Shown here piece after piece: positions 1-8,390 of a stretch of 64,000 bases of DNA (its first letter is position 1; each line of letters begins with the position of its first letter). The translations under genes were made by a program, and so were the position numbers. Where the stretch lies: assembly GCA_963668595.1 (NCBI GenBank), contig OY764876.1, positions 2,976,001 to 3,040,000 of the forward strand. The letters run 5' to 3'. Source of the stretch: GWE2-42-39 sp963668595 (lineage in GTDB: Bacteria > Bacteroidota > Bacteroidia > Bacteroidales > Prolixibacteraceae). Under the pieces are notes generated by a model. The model saw nothing but the letters and a program-made list of their open reading frames with translations, was not told the DNA's origin and did no database searches.

Positions 1-57
1 CAGATAATCCGATTAGCTGGTAAAGATATTAAAAATCTATCGGTAGAAATACTATGA
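1..57 (+). CDS. 3' end of an upstream gene (partial)
   Basis: The window opens inside a reading frame of 18 codons that ends at TGA (55-57); the visible C-terminus is QIIRLAGKDIKNLSVEIL. It lies on the same strand as the glycan-degradation genes that follow and is probably the last stretch of another enzyme of that cluster. Too little is present to assign a family. The 213 bases after it contain short pyrimidine runs and a TAATATTTG box at 176-184 that could be the -7 element for the next gene, one base longer than the usual TAnnTTTG spacing. Confidence 0.45.
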   Translation, partial: QIIRLAGKDIKNLSVEIL

Positions 58-270
58 ACATTACCCCCTGTCGCTCAATTGAAATCGCAACAAAAAGCAC
101 TTGTTTCTATTGTCAATTAATAAAATTCTCCCATGCTTTAACCCTCTTTTAACCCTTTTTTTAACCATCGACAACTAATATTTGTGACACCTCAATATCC
201 ATTGAATCAGACTAACAACTTGAAAAAAGCTAAACTAAACCATACTTTTATCTTTCAAAAGTATTTTAAA

Positions 271-2466
271 ATGAACCCAATTAAACCGAAACGAATCTTA
301 TTCATCCTTTGTTTTGCCGGGTTTGCCTTTCAACTGAATGCGCAAACCAACGACAAGGTAAAAACAACCTTCCAAACTTCCCGCGAATGGAGACCATCCA
401 TTGATGTGAGAGCCGATGCGGTAATGGTTTATGGAGTTGGTGGTAATCCTTCGGATAAATCCCGAAAAGTTCCTTTTGAAGAACGCGTAAAATCGTGGAA
501 AGAAAAAGGATACATCACTCATTTCATGACAGGAATAGCATGGGGTGAATACCAGGATTATTTCACCGGAACCTGGGACGGGAAACGTCACCTCGACGAG
601 GGACAGGTACAACAAAACGGCGACACAATCTGGCATGGACACATGGTTCCCTACATTGTCCCATCCGGCAATTTTCTGAAATACATGAAGGAAAAACACA
701 TCAAACGGGTTATCGATGCCGGTGTTGATGCGATTTTTCTGGAAGAACCTGAATTCTGGGCTCGCTCCGGATACAGTGACGCTTTTAAACGCGAATGGAA
801 AGAATATTATGGCTTCGACTGGCGACCACAACACGAATCGCCCGAAAATACCTACCTGGCAAATAAACTCAAGTATCAACTATATTACCGCGCGCTGAAC
901 GATGTGTTCTCCTTTGCTAAAGAGTATGGCAAAACAAAAGGTATGGATGTAAAATGCTATGTTCCTACCCATTCTCTGGTCAATTATTCACAATGGAAAA
1001 TCGTTAGTCCCGAAGCCAGCCTTGCATCGCTACCTTGTGTTGATGGCTACATTGCTCAGGTGTGGACAGGAACCTCCCGCGAACCCAATTATTACAACGG
1101 AAAAGTAAAAGAGCGGGTATTCGAAACTGCTTTTTTAGAATACGGATCCATGGAATCGATGACTGCCCCCACAGGAAGAAAAATGTTTTTCCTTACCGAC
1201 CCAATTGAAGACTGGGCACGCGATTGGGCCGACTATAAAAAGAATTACGAAGCAACGTTTACAGCACAACTTCTGTATCCGGCAATGGCTAATTACGAAA
1301 TAATGCCCTGGCCCGAACGCATTTACGAAGGACTCTACCGTACCAGTGCAAACAGCGATAAAAAAGAGCGTATTCCCAGACATTATTCTACTCAAATGCA
1401 GGTAATGATTAACACTCTGAACAACATGCCTGTAACCCGGACGATGGTAAGTGGTTCGCACGGAATTGGTGTTCTCATGGCCAATTCACTCATGTTTCAA
1501 CGCTTTCCAACTCACGCCGGATATGAAGATCCGCAGCTCTCCAACTTTTATGGACTTGCATTGCCCCTACTGAAAAAAGGCGTTCCTGTAGAAACCGTTC
1601 ACATTGAAAATCTTTCGTTTGCCCAAACGCTGAAAAATATTCAGGTTCTGCTCATGTCGTACTCGAGCATGAAACCGATGGATAAAACAGCTCACAGCTA
1701 TCTGGCTCAGTGGGTAAAAGATGGAGGACTACTGATATATTGCGGAAACGACCAAGATGCTTTCCAAAACGTACGCGAATGGTGGAATACCGACAGAAAT
1801 CATTACAACGCACCTTCTGAACACCTATTTCAGCTCCTGAAAGTAGAAGCTCCCTACAAAGCCGGAACATATCTATACGGGAAAGGCGAAATATGCATTC
1901 TACGCAACGATCCCAAAGAATTTGTACTGAAAGAAAATAACGATCAGGAATTTGTAAACACAGTAAATGCGTTGTATAAAAAGAAAACAGGTAACGAACT
2001 TGAGTTTAAAAATTATTTCACACTACAGCGCGGGCCTTACGATATTATTTCGGTAGTAGATGAAAATGCAGATACCAGCCCCTACTCGATCAAAGGAAAA
2101 TTAATCGATTTATATCATCCTGAAATTCCGGTTATAAACGAAAAGCAAGTGAAACCGGGCGAGCAGGCATTACTTTTTAATATCGATCGCATCAACAATC
2201 CGGGAAAAGCTCAGGTTCTGGCAACTGCCGCGCGAGTTTACAACGAACAAAACACAATCAATAGCTATTCGTTTCAAGTAAAAAGTCCGGCAAACACCAC
2301 CAATGTGATGCGTATTCTGTTGCCTCACCAAATGAAAAATGCAATACTGAGCGATGCCTCCGGAAATAAAATCGAAGTCCGTACATCGTGGGACGAACCA
2401 AGCAAAACCTGTTTTCTCAGTTTCGAAAATAGTCCCGAAGGTATTCGGGTTCAACTAAATTGGTAA
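271..2466 (+). CDS. Putative secreted TIM-barrel glycoside hydrolase with GATase-like domain
   Basis: 731 residues from the ATG at 271, chosen over a GTG at 184 because it gives a clean signal peptide (MNPIKPKRILFILCFAGFAF, cleavage near LNAQ). The next ~370 residues look like a TIM barrel with acidic loop residues; the run FLEEPEFW (E158, E159, E161) is a plausible site for a catalytic acid. Residues ~420-540 look like the flavodoxin/GATase-1-like fold of GH42-type enzymes, and the C-terminus is a small beta domain. I do not recognise the exact family, so substrate is open. It is followed after 45 bp by a GH92 mannosidase, which suggests a role in trimming a mannose-containing or related glycan in the periplasm or outside. 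Confidence 0.6.
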   Translation: MNPIKPKRILFILCFAGFAFQLNAQTNDKVKTTFQTSREWRPSIDVRADAVMVYGVGGNPSDKSRKVPFEERVKSWKEKGYITHFMTGIAWGEYQDYFTGTWDGKRHLDEGQVQQNGDTIWHGHMVPYIVPSGNFLKYMKEKHIKRVIDAGVDAIFLEEPEFWARSGYSDAFKREWKEYYGFDWRPQHESPENTYLANKLKYQLYYRALNDVFSFAKEYGKTKGMDVKCYVPTHSLVNYSQWKIVSPEASLASLPCVDGYIAQVWTGTSREPNYYNGKVKERVFETAFLEYGSMESMTAPTGRKMFFLTDPIEDWARDWADYKKNYEATFTAQLLYPAMANYEIMPWPERIYEGLYRTSANSDKKERIPRHYSTQMQVMINTLNNMPVTRTMVSGSHGIGVLMANSLMFQRFPTHAGYEDPQLSNFYGLALPLLKKGVPVETVHIENLSFAQTLKNIQVLLMSYSSMKPMDKTAHSYLAQWVKDGGLLIYCGNDQDAFQNVREWWNTDRNHYNAPSEHLFQLLKVEAPYKAGTYLYGKGEICILRNDPKEFVLKENNDQEFVNTVNALYKKKTGNELEFKNYFTLQRGPYDIISVVDENADTSPYSIKGKLIDLYHPEIPVINEKQVKPGEQALLFNIDRINNPGKAQVLATAARVYNEQNTINSYSFQVKSPANTTNVMRILLPHQMKNAILSDASGNKIEVRTSWDEPSKTCFLSFENSPEGIRVQLNW

Positions 2467-2511
2467 CAACCATCAGAAAATAAATTAACAATAAAAATAG
2501 AGTCAGCAATA

Positions 2512-4791
2512 ATGAAAAGAATTGGATTTTCAACCGTATTACTTTTATGCAGTTTCGTGCTGAAAATAAGCGCACAAACTTTTGATCCGGTCAGTTATGT
2601 GAGCACACTGGTAGGAACAAATTCGAAATACGAATTATCAACCGGAAATACTTACCCGGCAATTGCCTTGCCCTGGGGAATGAATTTCTGGTCGCCTCAA
2701 ACCGGAAAAATGGGCGACGGATGGATGTACACCTACACCGCCGATAAAATCAGAGGTTTTAAACAAACACACCAACCCAGCCCGTGGATGAACGACTACG
2801 GACAGTTTTCGATTATGCCCGGTACCGGCAAAGCTGTTTTTAACGAAGACGAACGGGCAAGCTGGTTTTCGCACAAAGCAGAAGTTGCCAAACCGTACTA
2901 TTACAGCGTGTATCTGGCCGACGTGGACGTAACCACCGAAATCGCACCAACCGAACGTGCTGCAATCTTCCGCTTTACATTTCCCGAAAGCAAAAGTTCG
3001 TTCATCGTAACCGATGCTTTCGACCGCGGATCGTTTATAAAAATTATTCCCGACGAAAACAAAATTGTAGGTTACACTACCCGCAATAGCGGAGGAGTTC
3101 CTGAAAATTTCAAGAATTATTTCGTTATCATTTTTGACAAACCATTTTCGTACTATTCAACCGTAAAAGATGGAGAGATTGTAATTGGAGAAAAACAATT
3201 CGAAGGCAAGCACGCCGGAGCGATCATTGGCTTCTCAACCTCCAACAACGAAAAAGTTCACGCACGCATTGCCTCATCGTTTATCAGCGAAGAACAGGCA
3301 ATGCTCAACTTAAAAGAATTGGGCAATGCCAGTTTCGATGAAATTGCCGCCAAAGGCAAAGCTCGCTGGAACGAAGTTCTCGGAAAAATTAAAGTAGAAG
3401 ACAACAATATTGACAACCTTCGTACTTTCTACTCGAACCTGTACCGCACTGTTTTGTTCCCCCGCAATCTTTCTGAAATCGATGCGAACGGAAAAGTAAT
3501 GCACTACAGTCCTTACAATGGTGAGGTTTTGCCAGGGTATATGTTTACCGACACCGGATTCTGGGATACTTTCCGCAGTTTGTTCCCATTCCTGAATTTT
3601 ATTTATCCTTCGGAAAATACAAAAATGCAGGAAGGATTGGTTAATGCATACAAAGAGAGTGGCTTCCTACCCGAATGGGCCAGTCCGGGTCACCGCAGCA
3701 TCATGGTCGGAAATAATTCCGCATCGGTAGTAGCCGACGCTTATTGGAAAGGCTTGCGCGGATACGACATCGAAACATTGTGGGAAGCACTGAAACATGG
3801 AGCGAACAATGTTCATCCGAAAGTTGCTGCTTCGGGCAGAACCGGATACGAACAATACAATAGCTATGGATACATTCCAAATGATGTAAAAATCAGTCAG
3901 AATGTAGCACGCACACTGGAATATGCCTACGACGACTGGAGCATTTACCGACTCGGAAAAGCGCTGAACAAACCTGAAAGCGAAATCGGAATTTATGCAC
4001 AGCGAGCCATGAACTACAAAAACATGTACAACCCTAAACGTAAATTAATGGCCGGACGGGCAAGCGACGGATCTTTCTCCGACTCATTTCAACCAACCGA
4101 CTGGAGCCGCGATTTTACTGAAGGAAACAGTTGGCATTATTCCTGGTCGGTGTTTCACGATCCACAAGGCTTAATTAACCTGATGGGAGGACAAAAAGAA
4201 TTTGTCAATATGCTCGACTCTGTATTTATTATTCCCGGATCGGAAGGAATGAAAAGTCGTGGCATGATTCACGAAATGCGCGAAATGCAGGTAATGGACA
4301 TGGGTCAGTATGCACACGGTAACCAACCAATTCAGCACATGGTATATATGTACAATTATGCCGGCGAACCATGGAAATCGCAATACTGGGCACGCGAAAT
4401 TATGGACAAACTTTACACCGCATATCCGGATGGATATTGTGGAGATGAAGACAACGGACAAACTTCGGCCTGGTATGTATTCTCGTCGCTCGGATTTTAT
4501 AGTGTTTGCCCGGGTAGCAACGAATATATTCTGGGTTCTCCGCTTTTCAAATCGGTAAAAATCGAACTCGAAAACGGGAAGCAAATCACCATTCAATCAG
4601 AAAACAATTCAAAAGAAAATCGTTACATTTCAGAAATGGAACTCAACGGAAAGAAATACACCAAAAATTACCTGAGCCACGAAGATTTGATGAAAGGTGC
4701 TGAAATAAAATTCAACATGAGCCCGGTTCCAAACAAAACCAGAGGCACAGGTAAAAAAGATTTCCCGTATTCTTTCTCAAACGAAAAATAA
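2512..4791 (+). CDS. Glycoside hydrolase family 92 alpha-mannosidase, secreted
   Basis: 759 residues, the usual length for GH92, with a signal peptide (MKRIGFSTVLLLCSFVLKIS, AQ). GH92 enzymes are calcium-dependent, inverting exo-alpha-mannosidases made of an N-terminal beta-sandwich and an (alpha/alpha)6 barrel. The N-terminal signature GTNSKYELSTGNTYPAIALP and the C-terminal motif GDEDNGQTSAWYVFSSLGFY (G644 onward) are diagnostic; D645 and D647 match the two aspartates assigned as base in this family, and HGNQPIQHMVYMYNYAG is the conserved stretch just before. It sits in a plus-strand run with a putative glycosidase, an EEP phosphodiesterase and a DUF4965 protein. Linkage specificity (1,2, 1,3, 1,4, 1,6 or mannose-1-phosphate) cannot be read from sequence. 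Confidence 0.93.
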   Translation: MKRIGFSTVLLLCSFVLKISAQTFDPVSYVSTLVGTNSKYELSTGNTYPAIALPWGMNFWSPQTGKMGDGWMYTYTADKIRGFKQTHQPSPWMNDYGQFSIMPGTGKAVFNEDERASWFSHKAEVAKPYYYSVYLADVDVTTEIAPTERAAIFRFTFPESKSSFIVTDAFDRGSFIKIIPDENKIVGYTTRNSGGVPENFKNYFVIIFDKPFSYYSTVKDGEIVIGEKQFEGKHAGAIIGFSTSNNEKVHARIASSFISEEQAMLNLKELGNASFDEIAAKGKARWNEVLGKIKVEDNNIDNLRTFYSNLYRTVLFPRNLSEIDANGKVMHYSPYNGEVLPGYMFTDTGFWDTFRSLFPFLNFIYPSENTKMQEGLVNAYKESGFLPEWASPGHRSIMVGNNSASVVADAYWKGLRGYDIETLWEALKHGANNVHPKVAASGRTGYEQYNSYGYIPNDVKISQNVARTLEYAYDDWSIYRLGKALNKPESEIGIYAQRAMNYKNMYNPKRKLMAGRASDGSFSDSFQPTDWSRDFTEGNSWHYSWSVFHDPQGLINLMGGQKEFVNMLDSVFIIPGSEGMKSRGMIHEMREMQVMDMGQYAHGNQPIQHMVYMYNYAGEPWKSQYWAREIMDKLYTAYPDGYCGDEDNGQTSAWYVFSSLGFYSVCPGSNEYILGSPLFKSVKIELENGKQITIQSENNSKENRYISEMELNGKKYTKNYLSHEDLMKGAEIKFNMSPVPNKTRGTGKKDFPYSFSNEK

Positions 4792-4840
4792 TTGGGCAAC
4801 TACTGCCCGAAAGAATATAAACCTAATCTTTCAAAAAAAA

Positions 4841-5761
4841 ATGAAACGAATTCTGATGATTCTTGCGATACTTGTTCTGGGAGCAATGCAGGTATCAATT
4901 GCGGGACAATTAACTGTGGCGACTTTCAATATTCGCAATCACAACTCGTCTGACTCCATCAATGGAAATGGATGGAAACAGCGCTGTCCGGTTATTTGCG
5001 ACCTGATCCGGTTCAATAATTTCGAAGTTTTTGGTGCACAGGAAGTATTGCACGACCAATTACTCGACATGCTGGACGATCTTCCGGGATATGGATTCGT
5101 TGGTGTTGGCCGCGACGACGGCATGACAAAAGGAGAATATGCTCCCATTTTTTATCAGAAAGAAAAACTCAGAATTCTCGACTCAGGACACTTCTGGCTG
5201 TCGGAAATTACCGATCGCCCCAATAAAGGCTGGGATGCCGCCCTGCCCCGGATTTGTACCTGGGCCAAATTCAAAGAATTAAAAACTGGTTTTGTATTCT
5301 TCTTTTTCAACCTGCACATGGATCACATTGGGGTTGAAGCCCGAAAAAACAGTGCGAGCCTGATCCTGAAAAAAATAAATGAAATGTGCCAGGGAAAATC
5401 AGTTGTCCTGACCGGCGACTTCAATGTCGATCAGCACAGCGCCAATTATGCCATTCTGGAAGGTTCCGATTTGCTAAGCGACTCGTACGAAACAGCAAAA
5501 ATCAGGTACGCTCCCAACGGCACATTCAACGATTTTAAACCCGATATGAAAACCGAAAGCCGGATTGACCATGTATTTGTCACTCAGGATTTCACAGCTG
5601 AACGATACGGCGTATTAACCGACACATATCGTACTGAAATTGCCGAAAGCAAGTCTGAAAAATCGGGAAATTTCCCCAAAGAAGTATCACTTAAAAAATA
5701 TGTTGCCCGCACTCCTTCCGACCATTTTCCGGTAAAAGTAGTGCTGAGCTACAAAGACTAA
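4841..5761 (+). CDS. Secreted endonuclease/exonuclease/phosphatase (EEP) family hydrolase
   Basis: 306 residues with a signal peptide (MKRILMILAILVLGAMQVSI, AG). It has the full EEP set: FNIRNHN near the N-terminus, the metal-binding glutamate in FGAQEV, LHMDHIG, TGDFNVD and the C-terminal SDHFP with the catalytic Asp-His pair. The family uses Mg to cut phosphodiester or phosphomonoester bonds in nucleic acids, lipids, inositol phosphates or sugar phosphates. A secreted member embedded between GH92 and a glutaminase-like enzyme is more likely to act on a phosphorylated glycan or lipid than on DNA, but that is inference from context. Confidence 0.85.
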   Translation: MKRILMILAILVLGAMQVSIAGQLTVATFNIRNHNSSDSINGNGWKQRCPVICDLIRFNNFEVFGAQEVLHDQLLDMLDDLPGYGFVGVGRDDGMTKGEYAPIFYQKEKLRILDSGHFWLSEITDRPNKGWDAALPRICTWAKFKELKTGFVFFFFNLHMDHIGVEARKNSASLILKKINEMCQGKSVVLTGDFNVDQHSANYAILEGSDLLSDSYETAKIRYAPNGTFNDFKPDMKTESRIDHVFVTQDFTAERYGVLTDTYRTEIAESKSEKSGNFPKEVSLKKYVARTPSDHFPVKVVLSYKD

Positions 5762-5789
5762 AACATCCACATAATTAAGAATAACCACT

Positions 5790-8297
5790 ATGTTAAACCC
5801 AACAATGAATCGAATTCTGGCGGTTCTGTGTGCTCCACTCATACTTGGAGCATGCAGCTCGCAGTCGGAAATTCAGAAAGAAGAAGCAGGACAAACATTC
5901 CGGGCTCCTGCTTATCCGCTTGTTACAATTGATCCATACACCAGTGCATGGTCAACCTCTGATCAGTTGTTCGACAGTCCGGTAAAACACTGGACCGGAA
6001 AAAATCACTCGCTAACCGGAGCTTTACGCGTTGATGGACAAACGTATCGTTTCCTTGGGAAAGAAGAAATTCCGCTTCAACCTGTTTTGCCCAGTGCCAA
6101 ATACGAAGCGTGGGAAGCCAAATACCTGACCAAATCTCCGGCCTCAGGTTGGGAGAAACCGGATTTCAACGATGCTGCATGGAAAAGCGGAAAAGCAGCT
6201 TTTGGAACTCCGAATACAGGTGAAACATCTACCTCTTGGGAAACTCCTGAGATTTGGGTACGCCGCGAATTTACCATGCCAGCCATTGCCAGCGAAAGCG
6301 AATTGTTCCTGATTTACTCGCATGACGACGATTTCGAGTTGTATCTGAACGGAACACAAATCGTAAACACGGGCAATCAGGCAAAAAGCAATATTGTCCT
6401 GAAACTCGACAAAAGCCTCATTAATGCCGAAGGGAAGAATGTAATTGCTGCGCACTGCCTCGATCGTGGAGGATTGGCATACGTTGATTTTGGCATTTTC
6501 AAAGAAAGCGACGTAAAACCTGTTTTCGCTCAAACGGCAATACAGAACAGCGTAAAACTGACCGCCACACAAACCAAATACGACTTCACTTGTGGGCCGG
6601 TTAATCTCAGGCTCGAATTTGTATCTCCCTTACTGATGGATGAGCTCGATATTCTTTCACGTCCGGTTAATTACATCAATTACGAAGTAATGTCAACCGA
6701 CGGGCAAGCTCATGAAGTAGAAATTTACTTCGATGCTACTCCCGAATGGGCTGTAAACGAATTAAGTCAGAAAGTGGAAGTTTCAACCGGGAAAACCGGT
6801 AGCATTGGTTTTGCGAAGGCCGGAACAACCGAACAAGCAATTTTGCAAAAGAAAGGCGACAATGTCCGCATCGACTGGGGATATTTCTATTTGGCTTCTG
6901 CTGAATCGGAAAACAAAATGCTCGGTATCGGCGATTTTTCAGCCATGAAAACAGCTTTTGCTGAAAATGGAAAAATCAACCCGGGAGAAGAAAAAATGAC
7001 TGCTGTTATGGCTCAATCGATGCCGGTTCTGGCATGTACCGATCTACTCGGAAAAGTATCGGCAAAACCTGTAAAAGGCTATATTATGCTGGCATACGAC
7101 GATATTGAATCGATTCAGTATTTCGAGCAAAACCTGAAAGCATGGTGGACACAAGGCGGACAAGTAAGCTTCGACCAGACACTGACTGCTGCGGTAACCG
7201 ATTACCAAAGTATTATGGAGCGCTGCGATGCCACCGACGCAAAAATCTACGATGAAACGTTTGCAGCAGGAGGCGAAAATTATGCCCGTCTTTGTTTACT
7301 GGCCTACCGTCAGGCAATTGCGGCCCACAAACTGGTAAAAGATACTGAAGGAAATACCCTTTTTCTTTCCAAAGAAAATTTCAGCAATGGCTCAATCGGG
7401 ACTGTAGATGTTACTTACCCGTCTGCTCCATTGTTCCTGAAATATAATCCGGAATTACTGAAAGGAATGCTTAACCCGATTTTCTATTATTCAGAAAGCG
7501 GAAAATGGGCTAAACCTTTTGCCGCTCACGATGTAGGCACCTACCCGAAAGCTAACGGACAAACCTATGGTGGCGACATGCCGGTAGAAGAATGTGGGAA
7601 CATGCTTGTTCTCACCGCTGCCATTGCCGACACTGAAGGAAACGCCGCCTATGCCGAAAAGCACTGGGAAGTACTCACCACCTGGGTTGATTATTTGGCA
7701 GAATATGGTCTTAATCCCGAAAATCAGCTCTGTACCGACGATTTTGCCGGTCACTTTGCCCACAATGTAAACCTTTCGGCAAAAGCAATTATGGGTATTG
7801 CCGGTTACGGAAAGCTGGCTGCCATGCTCGGCAAAACAGAGGTAGCTGAAAAATACACCGCTCAGGCAAAACAAATGGCTCAGGAGTGGATAAAAATGGC
7901 AGATGATGGCGATCATTTCCGTCTCACCTTCGACCAGCCCGGAACCTGGAGCCAGAAATACAATCTGGTTTGGGACAAATTGCTCAAACTGGGCATCTTC
8001 CCCGATGAAGTGGCACAAAAAGAAATTGCCTATTATCTTGGAAAACAAAACAAATACGGATTGCCCCTTGATAATCGCAGAACTTACACCAAATCAGACT
8101 GGATTGTTTGGACAGCCACTCTGGCAAACGATACTGAAACTTTCCGGAAATTCATTGATCCGGTTTATGGTTTTGTAACCGAAACACCAGATCGCGTTCC
8201 AATGTCAGACTGGTACGAAACTCCCAACGCCAAACAAGTCGGATTCCAGGCTCGTTCGGTGGTTGGTGGCTACTTCATTAAACTACTGGAGAAATAA
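5790..8297 (+). CDS. DUF4964/DUF5127/DUF4965/DUF1793 lipoprotein (glutaminase A-like) with inserted carbohydrate-binding-like domain
   Basis: 835 residues; a lipobox (LGAC) follows a short hydrophobic stretch, so the protein is predicted to be a lipoprotein. An internal ATG five codons in (5805) is an equally good start. The order is DUF4964-like start (YPLVTIDPYTSAWSTSDQLF), an inserted jelly-roll of about 120 residues (roughly 110-230, with SGWEKPDFNDAAWKSGKAAF and ELYLNGTQIV, typical of galactose-binding-like folds), DUF5127, then the (alpha/alpha)6 DUF4965/DUF1793 core with AHDVGTYP and MPVEECGNM. Fungal homologues are called glutaminase A, but Bacteroidota members occur in glycan loci and may be glycosidases. 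Last gene of the plus-strand cluster. Confidence 0.85.
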   Translation: MLNPTMNRILAVLCAPLILGACSSQSEIQKEEAGQTFRAPAYPLVTIDPYTSAWSTSDQLFDSPVKHWTGKNHSLTGALRVDGQTYRFLGKEEIPLQPVLPSAKYEAWEAKYLTKSPASGWEKPDFNDAAWKSGKAAFGTPNTGETSTSWETPEIWVRREFTMPAIASESELFLIYSHDDDFELYLNGTQIVNTGNQAKSNIVLKLDKSLINAEGKNVIAAHCLDRGGLAYVDFGIFKESDVKPVFAQTAIQNSVKLTATQTKYDFTCGPVNLRLEFVSPLLMDELDILSRPVNYINYEVMSTDGQAHEVEIYFDATPEWAVNELSQKVEVSTGKTGSIGFAKAGTTEQAILQKKGDNVRIDWGYFYLASAESENKMLGIGDFSAMKTAFAENGKINPGEEKMTAVMAQSMPVLACTDLLGKVSAKPVKGYIMLAYDDIESIQYFEQNLKAWWTQGGQVSFDQTLTAAVTDYQSIMERCDATDAKIYDETFAAGGENYARLCLLAYRQAIAAHKLVKDTEGNTLFLSKENFSNGSIGTVDVTYPSAPLFLKYNPELLKGMLNPIFYYSESGKWAKPFAAHDVGTYPKANGQTYGGDMPVEECGNMLVLTAAIADTEGNAAYAEKHWEVLTTWVDYLAEYGLNPENQLCTDDFAGHFAHNVNLSAKAIMGIAGYGKLAAMLGKTEVAEKYTAQAKQMAQEWIKMADDGDHFRLTFDQPGTWSQKYNLVWDKLLKLGIFPDEVAQKEIAYYLGKQNKYGLPLDNRRTYTKSDWIVWTATLANDTETFRKFIDPVYGFVTETPDRVPMSDWYETPNAKQVGFQARSVVGGYFIKLLEK

Positions 8298-8330
8298 GTT
8301 TAGTTTTTGTGAATATAATCTGATAGAATT

Positions 8331-8364
8331 GGGGGAACACGGGCAGCAGCTCGATTGTTCCTCC
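8331..8364. terminator. Hairpin between convergent genes
   Basis: GGGGGAACA (8331-8339) pairs with TGTTCCTCC (8356-8364), nine pairs with one G.T wobble, loop 16 nt. It lies between the stop codons of the DUF4965 gene (plus) and the trehalose gene (minus). No long T-tract follows on either strand (only GTTTT on plus), so the terminator role is tentative. Confidence 0.45.
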
Positions 8365-8390
8365 AGTTCGTTTTAACTGATAGAATCTAC

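Noticed and set aside
298..879. 193-codon antisense frame over the putative glycosidase
   Set aside because: Shadow of the coding strand; no homology that I recognise, and the sense protein has signal peptide and domain structure.
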